Under the pieces are notes generated by a model that saw nothing but the letters and a program-made list of their open reading frames with translations, did not search any database and had not been told where the DNA came from. The position numbers were made by a program, and so were the translations under genes. A stretch of 64,000 nucleotides of DNA. Source: Roridomyces roridus (Eukaryota > Basidiomycota > Agaricomycetes > Agaricales > Mycenaceae). The stretch covers positions 186,001-250,000 of the forward strand of contig JARKIF010000043.1 of the NCBI GenBank assembly GCA_029378245.1, read 5' to 3'. Of the stretch, positions 45,400-56,568 are shown piece after piece (positions within the stretch are counted from its first letter, which is position 1; the number at the start of each line of letters is the position of its first letter).

Positions 45400-45780
45400 G
45401 CTCGAGTCCCCATCTCTCGTGCATTGTCTCTGGATTTCATCGTCGTGACCATTCTTTATTCGTTTTATTAGCATGGATTTGTACATTCTAGATGTGTTCA
45501 AGTGGTGTAGCATACCGTATCCAATTTCTCTTTGTATTGCGCACTCTCAGAATGAAACTTCAAATTTCGAGAGTGGGATTTGGCTTCTGCTACGCAACAT
45601 TAAAAAGAGTTCATCGAAGCCGGAAGCGCTCGTTTGTGAGTGCAGGACGCGTTGAGTTCAAGAGATTTCGGAGGAAGGAGGAGCTGGTCGGAACTGGTCG
45701 GCCGACTCGGAGTTCCAAATTTGGCGATCCGCTCTCTTCTCCACTTACCTCAACATCCGACTCGCTTGCAGCTATACACC
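45400..45780. other. 3' flank of Z copy 1 and promoter of XRN1
   Basis: 45475-45600 has a degraded inverted counterpart at 51300-51450 (ATGGATTTGTACATTC, ATGTGTTCAAGT), showing that the duplication of Z included its 3' flank. The last 150 bases are pyrimidine-rich and likely the XRN1 promoter and leader. Confidence 0.45.
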
Positions 45781-48700
45781 ATGGGTCAGTGCCTCTTTTA
45801 CCGCCTTTGCTCCTTTCTGACCTTTCCTCCCAGGCATCCCCAAGGTTCGGAATCCATTATCGAGTGTGTGGGCCTCAGTGACGCGCGTCCCGTCGCCAGT
45901 TCTTTCGTTACATTTCGTGCGTTTTCCTGGCCTCTGAATACAAAGCCTGGGTGCTAATTCTTACCAGCGAACGCTACCCCTTGACCTCCCAACTCATCAC
46001 TGAGAACAAGATCCCAGAGTTCGGTACGATTGCGTGGCTCGGTCCGTCGTCATTCTGACTTGTCCTCAGACAACCTGTATCTCGACTTTAATGGGATCAT
46101 ACACAACTGTACGCTTCTCTCTAACTCCCAGGCGGACTTCTCATCGTTTTTCAGGCTCACATCCCAACGACGAGGACGCCCATTTTCGCTTATCGGAGGA
46201 ACAAATATTCACTTCAATATTCGCCTATGTCGACCATCTCTTTGGGAAAATCAAGCCCAAGAAGCTCTTTTTCATGGCCGTCGACGGTGTGGCACCACGG
46301 GCCAAGATGAATCAGCAACGGAGTCGTCGTTTCCGGTCGGCAAAGGAGGCAAAGGAGATTCGTGAAAAGGCGGAGGCCAAGGGCGAGACGCTGCCAGAGG
46401 AGAAGGCGTTTGACAGCAACTGCATAACACCCGGTACGCCCTTCATGGCCCGCCTATCCGCGCAGCTGCGGTACTTTATCAACAAGAAGATTACGGAGGA
46501 CTCGAATTGGCGTCACGTCGAGGTCGTTCTGTCCGGGCACGAGGTCCCAGGCGAGGGCGAGCACAAAATCATGGAGTACATCCGCCTGTCCCGCGCGCAG
46601 CCGGACTACAACCCCAATGTCCGCCACTGTCTCTACGGACTCGATGCCGATCTCATCATGCTCGGTCTGCTGAGCCACGACCCCCACTTTTGCCTCCTCC
46701 GGGAGGAGGTCAAGTTTGGGCCCGCCTCGCGCAAGAAGGGCAACACCTCCCTCGAGTCAGCCAACTTTTACCTCCTCCACCTCTGCCTCATGCGCGAGTA
46801 CCTCGACCTCGAATTCCGCGACATCGAGCCCGTGCTCGGCTTCGAGTACAGCCTCGAGCGCGTTATCGACGACTTTATCCTCCTCGCTGTCTTTGTCGGC
46901 AACGATTTTTTGCCCAACTTGCCGGATTTGCATATCCACGAGAATGGGCTCGAGCGGTTGTTTGACGTGTACAAGAAGGTGCTGCCCGGACTGGACGGGT
47001 ATATCAACGAGAGCGGGACGATCAATCTGCGGAGGCTGCAGGTCGTGCTCGACGAGATGGCGGCGTGGGAGCAGGAGGTGTTTGAGAAGGAGTATGCGGA
47101 TTTGAATTGGTACAAAGGGAAGCAGGTGAAGCATATGAAGGAGATGGAGATGGGGCGCAAGCGGTCCAAGCTGGGTAATTGGCCATTCTCATCCTTCTTC
47201 ACCGGACTGACTGGCTACAGTGCTCACACAACCGCAGCGGGTGATATTCGACAAGGTCAAGGCCTTTGTCATGGAGAACAGGAACGAAAGCAAGAGGAGT
47301 ACGGCGAAGCTGACGATGCGGAACGAGTTTGCGGCGAGGGAACGCAAATTTATTGGGACTTTGGCGGAGGAGCTGCATCTTGGGCTCAGGTGGGACGAGT
47401 TTGACGAGGAGGATAGGAGTTTGGTTACGTGGCGGTTTCCTGGGGCGCTTGTGGACGAGGAGGGCGATGGCGGGCAGCAAAATGGCCATCAGGAAGACGA
47501 AGGGGAGTGGGAGGATGTGGATGAAGACGAAGAGGACGACGAGGAGGGTCGCGAGGCGGTTGAGCGCATTCTGAAAAAGTACGAAAAGGCGCACGTTGCG
47601 GATGACGACGAGGACGGCGGGTTTGATGCACGGCACGAGCGGTCCGTGAAGGAGAAGATGGACGAGTGGAAGCGGGGATATTACCAGGTACGCAAGTTCG
47701 TTCTGCTCTACAGAACGTCCCGCCGACAAGTTTTCCAGGGGAAGCTCGAGTTCTCGTATGACGACCCGGAGGAGATGGGGGCTCTCGCGTATCGTTATGT
47801 GGAGGGCCTCCAGTGGGTGATGCATTACTACTACAGTGGCGTTGCTTCGTGGGGGTGGTTCTACAACTACCACTACGCACCGCGGATATCGGGTGGGTCT
47901 TGCACTCTTGTTAAATAGCGCCAGCCCTGACATTGCTGCCTCCAGATTTGCGTGGGGTGGACCAGATGGAGTTTAATTTTACGTTGGGACGCCCATTCAG
48001 GCCGTTCGAGCAGCTCATGGGGGTGTTGCCCGTCGCCAGCAAGGATCATATTCCCGTGGCGTATCAGGTGAGAAGGACCCGAGTCTTTGTTGCATGTCTG
48101 ACGGTTATTACTCCAGGAATTGATGTTCAAAGCGAGCTCCCCGATCCTCGACTTTTATCCTCTGGAATTTGAGCAAGATCTCAACGGAAAGAGGCAAGAT
48201 TGGGAAGCGATTGTAAAGATTCCGTTCATCGACCAGGAGCGGTTGTTGTCGGCAATGGAATGTAAGATATCCGTTACCTTCTCCTTGGCTCACTCACTCA
48301 CGGTTTCCCGCAGCAAAGGAGGAACGTCTGACACCGGAGGAAAAGCAGAGGAACAGTTTCGGCACCAGTACCAGATTCATCTTCAGTCACGGCGAGCCCA
48401 AGGAGTACCCTTCGTCGCTCCCCGGCTTCTTCCCGCCGTTGTACCAGTGCAGGTGTATCATGGAGCCCTTTGACCTACCCACTCTCGACGGCCTCCATCT
48501 TGTCGAGGGCTTGCGGACCGGTGTCCTTCTTGGCGCGGAGGCCCTCGCGGGGTTCCCATCCCTCAACACCCTACCTCACAACGCCCTGCTCGGCTTCCAC
48601 GGTGTCAACGTGCACGGGTCGGAGAGCCGCAACAAGTCGATGGTCGTGCACATTCAGAACCCGTACGAGAACAAGAAGCCGCAGGACATAGCGCGCGATG

Positions 48701-50955
48701 TGGTCGGGCAGCGGACTTTTATTGGCTGGCCGTTCTTGCAGGAGGGTTTGGTTGTCGCGGTGTCGGATTCGTTGTTCCGGTACGAGAAGATGGCGGTTGT
48801 TCCTGGGACTCCGGAGAAGGTTATTTCGAATCCGCATGCGCATCACGCTCTTGGGCATTGGAAGGGCAAGGCGGAGAGGATCGAGGAGATGTATTCAAAA
48901 CGGTCCGGGGTCATTACTGGCACTGTAGACGTGCTTCTCCATGTGCGGCCATTGAAAGGTCGGTCCTCTCGCTTCTTCTTGTATCAGTCTTCTGATTTTG
49001 TCCAGGCTTGAAGCGTCTCGAGACTGGAGCGCTGGTCAAAGATTACGAGGGGATCGACAAGGAGCAGGAGCATGCGGTGCAGATGACCCTATCGCAGGTC
49101 TCGTCCGAGGACCCCAGATTCCTCGAGCGTGAGGCGCCCGCCTTGTCGGAGGAGTTTCCGGAAGGTAGCAAGATCTTCTTCCTCGGGGAGCATGCCTACG
49201 GTGTGGCTGCGCAAGTTTCGGCCACCACTGAATCGACGCTTTCGGTCATTCTTGCTGTACGTATTGTTTCTTTCCCTGTGAAAGCTGGCCTGACGGTCGT
49301 CCAGTTCTTCCCGTCCGACAAGGCCGAGAACGACAAATTCAAAGCCATTGTCAATAGTCGGCAGTCTGGACGTTACTTCCCGTCCTTCAAGGTGGCGGAT
49401 ATGATTGGTCTCTCGGGTCGTGGACTATCCAAAATCACCTCGAGCTTCATGGTCCTCACCTCCGACAATCAGAAGAACAATCTCGGTCTCAGTCTCAAGT
49501 TTGAGGCAAAGGGTCTCAAGGTCATTGATTACTCCCGTAAGGAGCAACGTCACTGGGAGTTTAGCGAGAAGGCTGTGGACCTGCTCATGGAGTACAAGGT
49601 GAGTCCGGTGGCCATTCTGTCCCTTACCAACCTCATCCTATCTTTGCAGGCCAAGTTCCCCGAAGTCTTCCAGTCCCTTGACGGCAACGGCGATGGTCAG
49701 TCTCTGTCTTGATTGATGGCGAGCGAATACTGACGCAGCCGCGCGTAGCTATCGCCAAGGCCTCTGAGATCCTCCGGGTCCCTGACCCCGACGCCCGCGT
49801 CAAGGAGGTCAAGGCTTGGCTCAAGTCCAAGGGTGTACGGGACTTTGAGCCGGTTTCTCTTTCCTGCGATCAGCTCACGAAGGTAGGGATAATCTTTCCC
49901 ATTTACACCCATACTGATGAGGTTTTCAGGGAACGGTCACCGACATCGAGAAGCTTGCGGATAGTTTCACCGCCAACAAGCCGACGTCTGCGATCAAAAA
50001 GGCAATAGTCAAGGGGATTCCACGTCAAGCTGTTCTCAAGCCGGCTCACGCTGTCTATCGTCTGCAAACGCAGCACTTTTCCCTCGGTGACCGTGTGACG
50101 ATGGTCCAAGATTCGGGAGGCGTACCGCTCTCTGTCAAGGGTGTCGTCATCGGCCTGAATACCAACTCGATGGACATTGTCTGGGATGTGCCCTTCATGG
50201 CGGGAACGACGCTGGGAGACCGGTGCTCGCAGTACCGTGGATCGACGGTGGAATTTAATATGTGTCTCAATTTGACGAATCCCCAATTCGTTACGTCCAC
50301 GTCCACGCAGCCCAAGGCCCAAGCGCCGCCTATGCCTCCGTCCAATCGCTGGCGAGGACCGCCTGGGGCTGCACAGGGACCGAATTCGTTCCGGCCTCCC
50401 CAGGCCATGAGGTTAGTTGTCCGTCTTCCCGTAGAGATCAAGCCTAATGAATCTTCCTCCAGCTCACCTGTCGCCATCATGTCGAACCCCAATCGCGGTG
50501 GAGCTCGCGGAGGTCGTGGTTTCCCGGGCCGTGGTGGCTTCATGCAGCCACCACCAGCACCAGTCGTTCCTCTTACGGCGACGGTAGCATCCGTTCCAGA
50601 CGCTCAAGCTCCGGTTGATGGTCCTGTAACCGGCGGGCGCTTCCGCGCTGGTCCTAACCCGAATTTTGTTCCCCGAGGAGGACGCGGGGCGTTTGTACGT
50701 GGGAGAGGAGGAGGCGGAGACTTTGGTGGTGGTGGTCCAGCTTTCCGGGGCAGAGGTGTAGCGCCGGACTTTGTTCGTGGTAGAGGGATGTCTACGGACT
50801 TTGTACCGTCGCCTGCTTTCCGTGGCACTGGTAGGGGCTTTGCTCCGGTGGCGGCGGATCGTGGGTTTTCGGATCGGGGTAGGGGTGCTGCTGGTCGGGG
50901 AGGACGGGGAGGGTTCCGTGGGAGAGGCGGGCCTATACCGACGCAGAGCTCGTAG
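45781..50955 (+). CDS. XRN1: 5'-3' exoribonuclease 1 (cytoplasmic mRNA decay)
   Basis: It degrades decapped 5'-monophosphate RNA in the cytoplasm and P-bodies. Coding begins with ATGG at 45781-45784, a 4-base exon, followed by an 11-base exon (45834-45844) and a 17-base exon (45900-45916). These join as MGIPKFFRYISERYPLTSQ. Next come FDNLYLDFNGIIHNCSHPND, FFMAVDGVAPRAKMNQQRSR, VVLSGHEVPGEGEHKIMEYI, CLYGLDADLIMLGLLSHDPH and FILLAVFVGNDFLPNLPDL, which carry the acidic metal ligands. After an acidic insert come VEGLQWVMHYYYSGVASWGW and YNYHYAPRIS. The middle and C-terminal SH3-like regions follow (HAVYRLQTQHFSLGDRV). The tail is unusual, about 150 residues of RGG/RG repeats (RGGARGGRGFPGRGG, RGAAGRGGRGGFRGRG), an RNA-binding, phase-separation type sequence. 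The stop is at 50953-50955. About 1,400 residues, with no frame breaks seen. Confidence 0.95.
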
Positions 50956-51229
50956 TTGCTGATTGCTTACATTTTGATTAACGGTAATTGGGTGCGACGA
51001 GCTAGATACTTGTTACTACTTGTATCGACGGTTCTTCTGCGCGTTCAAGACACATTCGGTTCTGCGTGCGTGCGCCGTCTGGAGGTCCATTCGACTCGGC
51101 TCTAGTGTATCATGTCGAGTGAGGTAACAATTGCACACCATGGGTAAGTACAGACTCGGATATAGAATAAATAAGTAGCTCAGTCAAAGAGTATGCTGGT
51201 GCGTTCACGAGGCGGTATGTCAACACCCT
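50956..51229. other. 3' flank of XRN1
   Basis: Probably the XRN1 3' untranslated region. No gene or repeat is visible. Confidence 0.3.
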
Positions 51230-51930
51230 ACAGGTGTGGAGTCATCAGATAATTATGTAAACTAGTACTTGTGGTTGGAAATTTTGGTTGAATCGACCAA
51301 GGCTTCTCGTCACGAAGGCAAACCTCGCTCGCGAAATTGAACTCGAAACCGAAATTTCCTGATCTGTGCGCAATACAAAGAGAATTTGGGATACAGTATG
51401 CTACACTACTTGAACACATCTGGAATGTACAAATCCATGCATAAAGAATAAAGGCAAGGTCTAGAAGTTGGCGCAGTGTCGGTGAGCATTGGATGATGAC
51501 TCGGAGGGCGTTGACGGTGCGTGCCATCACGATCAACCCGGGGTGTGCGCACAGTTGAAGTTGGCGTACGAGCCGAATGGACTTGGGACAGTGTAGAGGC
51601 CGCCTTCGGGACAATTATTAGTTCACAGGCAGAACTTGAAGGAGGAGTTCTGGAGCGAGCCAGATGCGGCGGAATTGTTCAATGGTGCCATAGAACGGCC
51701 GCCACAAACTAAATACAATGTGAGCAACATCGAGAGAAGGCGTAGGTATGACCCGAGATTCAGACGCACCGAAGATGGTTCGCTCTCGTGCTCCGTGCCA
51801 ACACGCGCTTCTTCAATTGTCATCACGTAAGTATAGATCAGAAATCGCAAACCCAATGGGGCAGGTTCCTGCTCACTTGTTCCGTCCACCTTCCAAGTCG
51901 TGCTGCCCAAAATTCAAGGTTTCCTTGGTG
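51230..51930 (-). pseudogene. Decayed partial copy of family Z (3' part)
   Basis: Read on the minus strand, it parallels 44470-44830 and 45475-45600 of Z copy 1. Shared blocks include GAACCATCTTCGGTGCGTCT versus CAACCATCTTCGGTGCGTCT, AGCACCATTGAACAATTC, TCGGCTCGTACGCCAACTTC and ATGGATTTGTACATTC. The FTP-repeat exon is missing and the frames are shifted. A SINE-like repeat follows at 51943, in the same relative order as beside copy 1, so the two regions look like an inverted, partly deleted duplication of one segment. Confidence 0.65.
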
Positions 51931-51942
51931 TTTCCAGCCACA

Positions 51943-52230
51943 GAAAGAGCGCCATAAAATGAAGTTCATCACAATCCTAATAACCGGTTCCTTAACTCAA
52001 CGGTTTGATCGACTCGGAGCGTCGAGATTTTGGCCAAGCGTTCGAATGTCGCGGGAAGAAAGGATATCTGTTACACCGGCGGGGCCTTCGGCTGGCTTGT
52101 CTCCGGGGGTTGGGATAGTCTTGCTAGCAGTCCACGTTCTCAACCCCCACTGGTTGTTTTTCTTTCGTTGTTTTCTTTGAACGAGAAACGAGCAACGACT
52201 AGCATCCAGAGAAATTGGATCGAAAAATTC
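51943..52230 (+). mobile_element. tRNA-derived SINE-like repeat, copy 2
   Basis: It starts GAAAGAGCGCCATAAAA. The A box-like part is TTAACTCAACGG and the B box-like part GCGTTCGAATGTC. The body is ACACCGGCGGGGCCTTCGGC, GCTAGCAGTCCACGTTCTCA, TTGTTTTTCTTTCG and GAACGAGAAACGAGCAAC, and the last shared bases are GAAATTGGATCGAAAA. It aligns with copy 1 over nearly all its length, with small indels. Confidence 0.65.
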
Positions 52231-53382
52231 ACCGCCTTGTCCTGATAAATGGTTTGAGGAAGGAAATCGAGGCCGAAAGAGCCGCACTGCGGGGGACTGT
52301 GGATGGAGCCAATCAGTGGAAATAACAATAAAATGAAACAGTGGGCAAGAGGGAAACACGCCGAGAGGGATTGGAATGGGACACGGACACGGACGTCGGA
52401 GGGTAAATACTAAAGAGTCGGAATCAGAGTCGAGACAAGAGCAAGAATCTCGTGATAAGCGGGACTGTGATGTGGCTGCGCTGGCCTTGATGCGCTCTTT
52501 GATTCACACCGTCAACACAAGTCACCTGGCCCTTTCACCAGGGCTCGATCTCCCCTTGCGTGTTTTTCGAAACCCTGCTTGTTCAGTCTGTGCCCCTCGG
52601 CTTTGGGCCAGTATCTCAATCCACGCCGTCTATGGCTCACTGGTACCGCCTGCTTCTCCGAGTCCAGCAGCTGGCGCTCCCGCTCGACATCTCTCCCAAT
52701 TACCACAGACTTCACACTTGTACTTGTCGAGTCAGAACTCGGGCGCCTCCCACAGCCATAATCGCGACGAAATTGGGACGAAACCTATTCTGTTGTCGGC
52801 CGAGGCGGGGAACGGATCTCCGCAGTCATACATGATAAATTATGGTCGAGGTTCGATTCCAGGAACGACAGATGGACGCCCGGCTAGATTCTGTATTTGT
52901 TCTGTATCACCCACTGTAATTTTGGGTGAGAACAACTAGGAACAACTTTGTCAGCAAGTCCTGCCGCCTTCGGATTTTGTGATCCAATCACCATACAAGA
53001 CTCAAGACGGAGAAAGGCATTTCACGGTCTTTTAGGCGGCATCTGCTACTGTCTGTACTCAACTGGAAGCTTTGCAACTCATCACCGGATTGAAAATGGA
53101 GTCCAGACTCCAAAACAGCACTTCGTGATAACAGATCTAGGCGACAGTCAATCTGCCAGTAACCTCAACCGTCCCGCCTGGGCCGTAACATTACGCAAAC
53201 ACAGTTCTGACCCAAGGCACTACTGCCGAGATACTGGAAGCGCCCAAAGCTGTAGCGAGCGAGTCGGAGGGAGATAGAGAGTCCATCCTATTGCAAGGCA
53301 GTGAGTGTAACAATACTTAACAAGCACGTCACTCACCTTCATTTGTATCCAGCCCAATCCGACCCCACCCACCTCCAAAGTC
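52231..53382. other. Intergenic before TM1 copy D
   Basis: A plus-strand frame of 187 codons starts at 52376, but it has no motif and no typical coding pattern, and a long minus-strand frame overlaps it. A GGTTCGATTCCAGG sequence at 52851 resembles a tRNA B box, but no A box or cloverleaf accompanies it. I do not call a gene here. Confidence 0.3.
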
Positions 53383-55390
53383 ATGGGTAACTCCCTCAGT
53401 ACCACGTTCGTGCCAAACTGGGACACCGCCTGTGCGGCAAAGTTCAACTGCACTTCCTTTGGTCTCGTCGATCTCTGGGGCCACCCCATGGTTCCCGTTT
53501 GTTCTGCAGATGTCTCCCAGATACCGAGCGAGGTGTGGGGTATCTCAGCCCAAGTTTGCTATGCTTCCTGTGGTACAATGCGCCAGGTGGGTATTCGCTT
53601 TGAAGTGATTTCTCTGCTTGACAGGCCTCAGAGCATCGATTTTACCACCTCCGCGATTACCATGACCACGTGGCTATTGCCATGGCTGGCCCTTATCGCC
53701 CAGCTGCCCTTCGAAGCCACAGGTTGGATGAACCTCCTCAGCGGCTGTCTTGCCGTCGGGAGCCCTGCCTTGGCCACCTACTCTCTCGCTCTTACCGCTT
53801 TCAATCGACGATATGCTTTTCGCAAGTTTCGAGGGCTCAAGGACAAGGTGCAACGGAATACACGGCAAGCTGTGTACGGATGGATGATCGAGAGGCTGGA
53901 CAAGGCTGCCTTTATCGTCGTCGAAGTCCAGCAGTGTCCTATGCGGGCTAATCAGCGGGACGGAGAATTCGCCAGTCTCCTCACCATCAACGACCTGGAT
54001 CGCAATATTTTCTGGAAGGTTGCTCACAAGGATCTCAAGAACACTCGTCGGGGTTTCACGTACTCGTTTCTCGCACAAGGTGAAAAGGATTCCTCTCTCG
54101 TTGTTTGCATTGAACTGATGTTTTCCTAGTTCTCATGGCGGCCTTGTCCTATTTGCTCTCTTTCATCGCCGCTTTCCACGATTCATTTGGTAGCCCTCAA
54201 GTCTGTCCTCAATTTGTGTCCAGTATGGTGTGGACTTGGATGTATGTCATGTGTGCTTCTCGCTTCGTGGAATAATTTTTACTCTGGATTTCTCAGGTTC
54301 CCTGTCCTCTATGGGTATGTTCTCGTCTGACACCGTTTTTCAATATTCATCCGCTTGAAGATATATCCAAGTCGGAACACAAGACAACGCTGTGTGTATC
54401 AAAGAGGCTTTGACCGACGCCAGGGTCGACCCAGACGATTTCGGGCACCAAACAGGCTTGTTTCCGGATGCGGATTTGTACTTGCCTCTGGCACGTCATC
54501 GTCCTTGCCTTGAACTCAACCTCCTCGCATCGACCAGTCAAATCTCAACAGTCGCCGCTGATTCAGAAAAATCACAACACACCATTTGCCATTCGGAGCC
54601 TGCTTCCCCACCCACCTGGTTCGGCTTCGATATTCGAGGTGACGAAAGGAGGGAGGGACCCATTTTCAACTACGCCCGTATTTTCACCTGGTTTGCGTTT
54701 ACCAAGCATGTGCATGGTGGCTTCCACTCGGCGATCAGCAAATTCCAACACCACGCGTCGATCCCGTTGACCCCCGAAGACGCGGCCGCAATTTGCGACC
54801 TCGAGCCCCAACAAGACCTCGTGGCGTTCGAAGGGCGGAAGGACATCTCCACGACGACAATCCACCACATCCTCGGTGCTGCCCTGATTGCTTGCTTCCT
54901 ACAGTGGGGCATCACAGGCGCAGCGATCTATGCAGCTTACCGAATACCCCCGATCGGCCTCGGTTGTCGTTCAGGCAGTTACCTCCTGTACGGCGCCGCA
55001 GCAACCGTGTCGTGGATCCTCCTGGTCTTGGCCAACCTCGCTTCGCACGCGTATATGCACCGCTTCGAGCAAGACCCCGAAAAACCCATCTCACCTCTAC
55101 TCGGCGCCCTCGCAGTCGTCTGCCGGCTTTCCGGCAAAGGACTGGCGATATGCAACGCCTTTTGGATCATTGCGTCCACCGTCCTCGAGGACATTGGCGC
55201 GTTTCAAAACTGCTGGTGTCAAACCAGTGGATTGTCGCTTGCTCAGAATGGTTGGGTGCCAATTTTCAAGACGGGTACGGGTCTTCGATATGCAGAAGGG
55301 GGTCCTTGGATTGGTGGGTTTGTGTGGAGTATTACGGTTTGTGTGGTGACGATGGCGATTTTCTCGTATCATCAGCCGCCGAGGAGTTGA
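53383..55390 (+). CDS. TM1 family polytopic membrane protein, copy D
   Basis: Intact. Start MGNSLSTTFVPNWDTAC at 53383. Gly at position 2 and Ser at position 6 fit the N-myristoylation pattern better than the other copies do. Introns follow TMRQ, FLAQ, WTWM and VLYG, all GT-AG and in frame. The conserved parts are TTWLLPWLALIAQLPFEATG, SGCLAVGSPALATYSLALTA, VEVQQCPMRANQRDGEFA, FDIRGDERREGPIFNYARIF, and the C-terminal helices to VWSITVCVVTMAIFSYHQ. It ends PPRS at 55390, about 565 residues. It is more diverged from A and B than they are from each other, and it has no TM2 neighbour. Function is unknown. The N-terminal cysteine pattern (C-x7-C ... C-x3-C) is kept. Confidence 0.85.
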
Positions 55391-55528
55391 GAGGATTGTT
55401 CAACTTGCTTTCTAGTATCCGAGCTCCATGCTGGCAATAAAACAGTGATTTTGAGCGCGCTAAGTCGAGGTTCAACTTCATGGTTCTAAAGGAGGTGGTG
55501 TTTTCACCGGTTCAACCCCCTATGCCCA

Positions 55529-55646
55529 GGTTGGATGGCCGAGCGGTCTAAGGCGCCAGACTAAGGATCAGCTTCCTTTGAAGCAACATTGTCTCTCAAG
55601 AGGCATCTGGTCCGAAAGGGCGTGGGTTCGAATCCCACTCCAATCA
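55529..55646 (+). tRNA. tRNA-Leu (anticodon AAG) with intron
   Basis: The 7-bp acceptor stem is GGTTGGA with TCCAATC, discriminator A. The D arm TGGCCGAGCGGTCTAAGGC and the T arm GTGGG-TTCGAAT-CCCAC are standard for leucine. The anticodon stem CCAGA/TCTGG encloses CTAAGG, then an intron of about 38 bases, then A. Anticodon AAG (read as IAG) decodes CUU/CUC leucine codons. A CTT in the intron can pair with the anticodon, as usual for fungal pre-tRNAs. The long variable arm (TCCGAAAGGGC) is typical of tRNA-Leu. A TTTT terminator follows at about 55655. Confidence 0.92.
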
Positions 55647-56277
55647 GTATCCTTTTGCTTGGGCTCCAGTGGGCTGTGTTTTTTGTACCTCAGAATACTC
55701 AAAAACCTCAAGAAGCACACAAAGTGCCCTCTGGGCGAGCCCACAAACGTGTTGGAACTCTTACATCAGTCAGTACTAGATCATACTGCCGCGACTCGGC
55801 AAACTCGGCACAAAAACTTCTTCCTGGACGACCACCATCTCCGACTGCTTTGCTTCCTTTCCATTCGGTCGGAAATGCTTGCAATCTCTCTGTGAAAATG
55901 TACCGGACAGCTTCCTGGATCTCGCCACATCAGACTTCCTGCAATTTACTTTTGACACTTTTCCACGCCAAAAAATAGCCGGAAAAGTGCCGAAAAGTGC
56001 TAAAGTCGACAAGTGAAAAGCCAGGTGTGATTTCCGAAAAAGTCCCCGGCAACACGGAATTGATGCCGCTGTTGCGGCTCTCTCCTTGCCGGAACCTCCC
56101 GCACATTTTGATATTCTGTGACATTTCAACTCATATTTCATTCAGATAGCTACATGGTCTGTCCAAGCCTATGTTTGAGGGAGCTGGAATGTGGACTTTG
56201 CCACTTTTCACTTTTGCCGAGCTCGTGGCAAGCGGAAAAGTGCCATAAAGTGCCAAGTAAACTGTCAAAAGGCTGAT
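55647..56277. other. Intergenic with clustered AAAAGTGC motifs
   Basis: Between 55955 and 56265 the motif (G)GAAAAGTGC, or its complement CACTTTTC, occurs at least six times in both orientations, for example GCCGGAAAAGTGCCGAAAAGTGC near 55977 and GCGGAAAAGTGCCATAAAGTGCC near 56231. It may be the end of an unrecognised repeat element. No coding sequence is supported. Confidence 0.4.
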
Positions 56278-56568
56278 GCACGCTGAACATCGCCTTCATT
56301 AACCTCTTATGAATGAACTGGTCGGACCAAGCAAAATCGCCTACATCGCCCACTCCCAGTCCACAGCTGTTGAAACCTCTATGCTCAAACGTGTCCAATG
56401 TCCATCCATGCCTTTCAAAACCGCACGCTGAACATCGCCTTCATTAACCTCTTATGAATGAACTGGTCGGACCAAGCAAAATCGCCTACATCGCCCACTC
56501 CCAGTCCACAGCTGTTGAAACCTCTATGCTCAAACGTGTCCAATGTCCATCCATGCCTTTCAAAACCG
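56278..56568. repeat. Perfect tandem duplication, 2 x 145 bp
   Basis: The unit starting GCACGCTGAACATCGCC at 56278 and ending TTTCAAAACC is repeated at once from 56423 with no difference that I can see. It is either very recent or an assembly artefact. Confidence 0.9.

Noticed and set aside
52840..52870. GGTTCGATTCCAGG as the B box of a tRNA gene
   Set aside because: No A box, acceptor stem or anticodon arm at the right distance.
52376..52939. A 187-codon plus-strand frame
   Set aside because: No motif, no splice partners and low-complexity composition. Frames on the other strand overlap it. It looks like a chance frame in GC-rich DNA.
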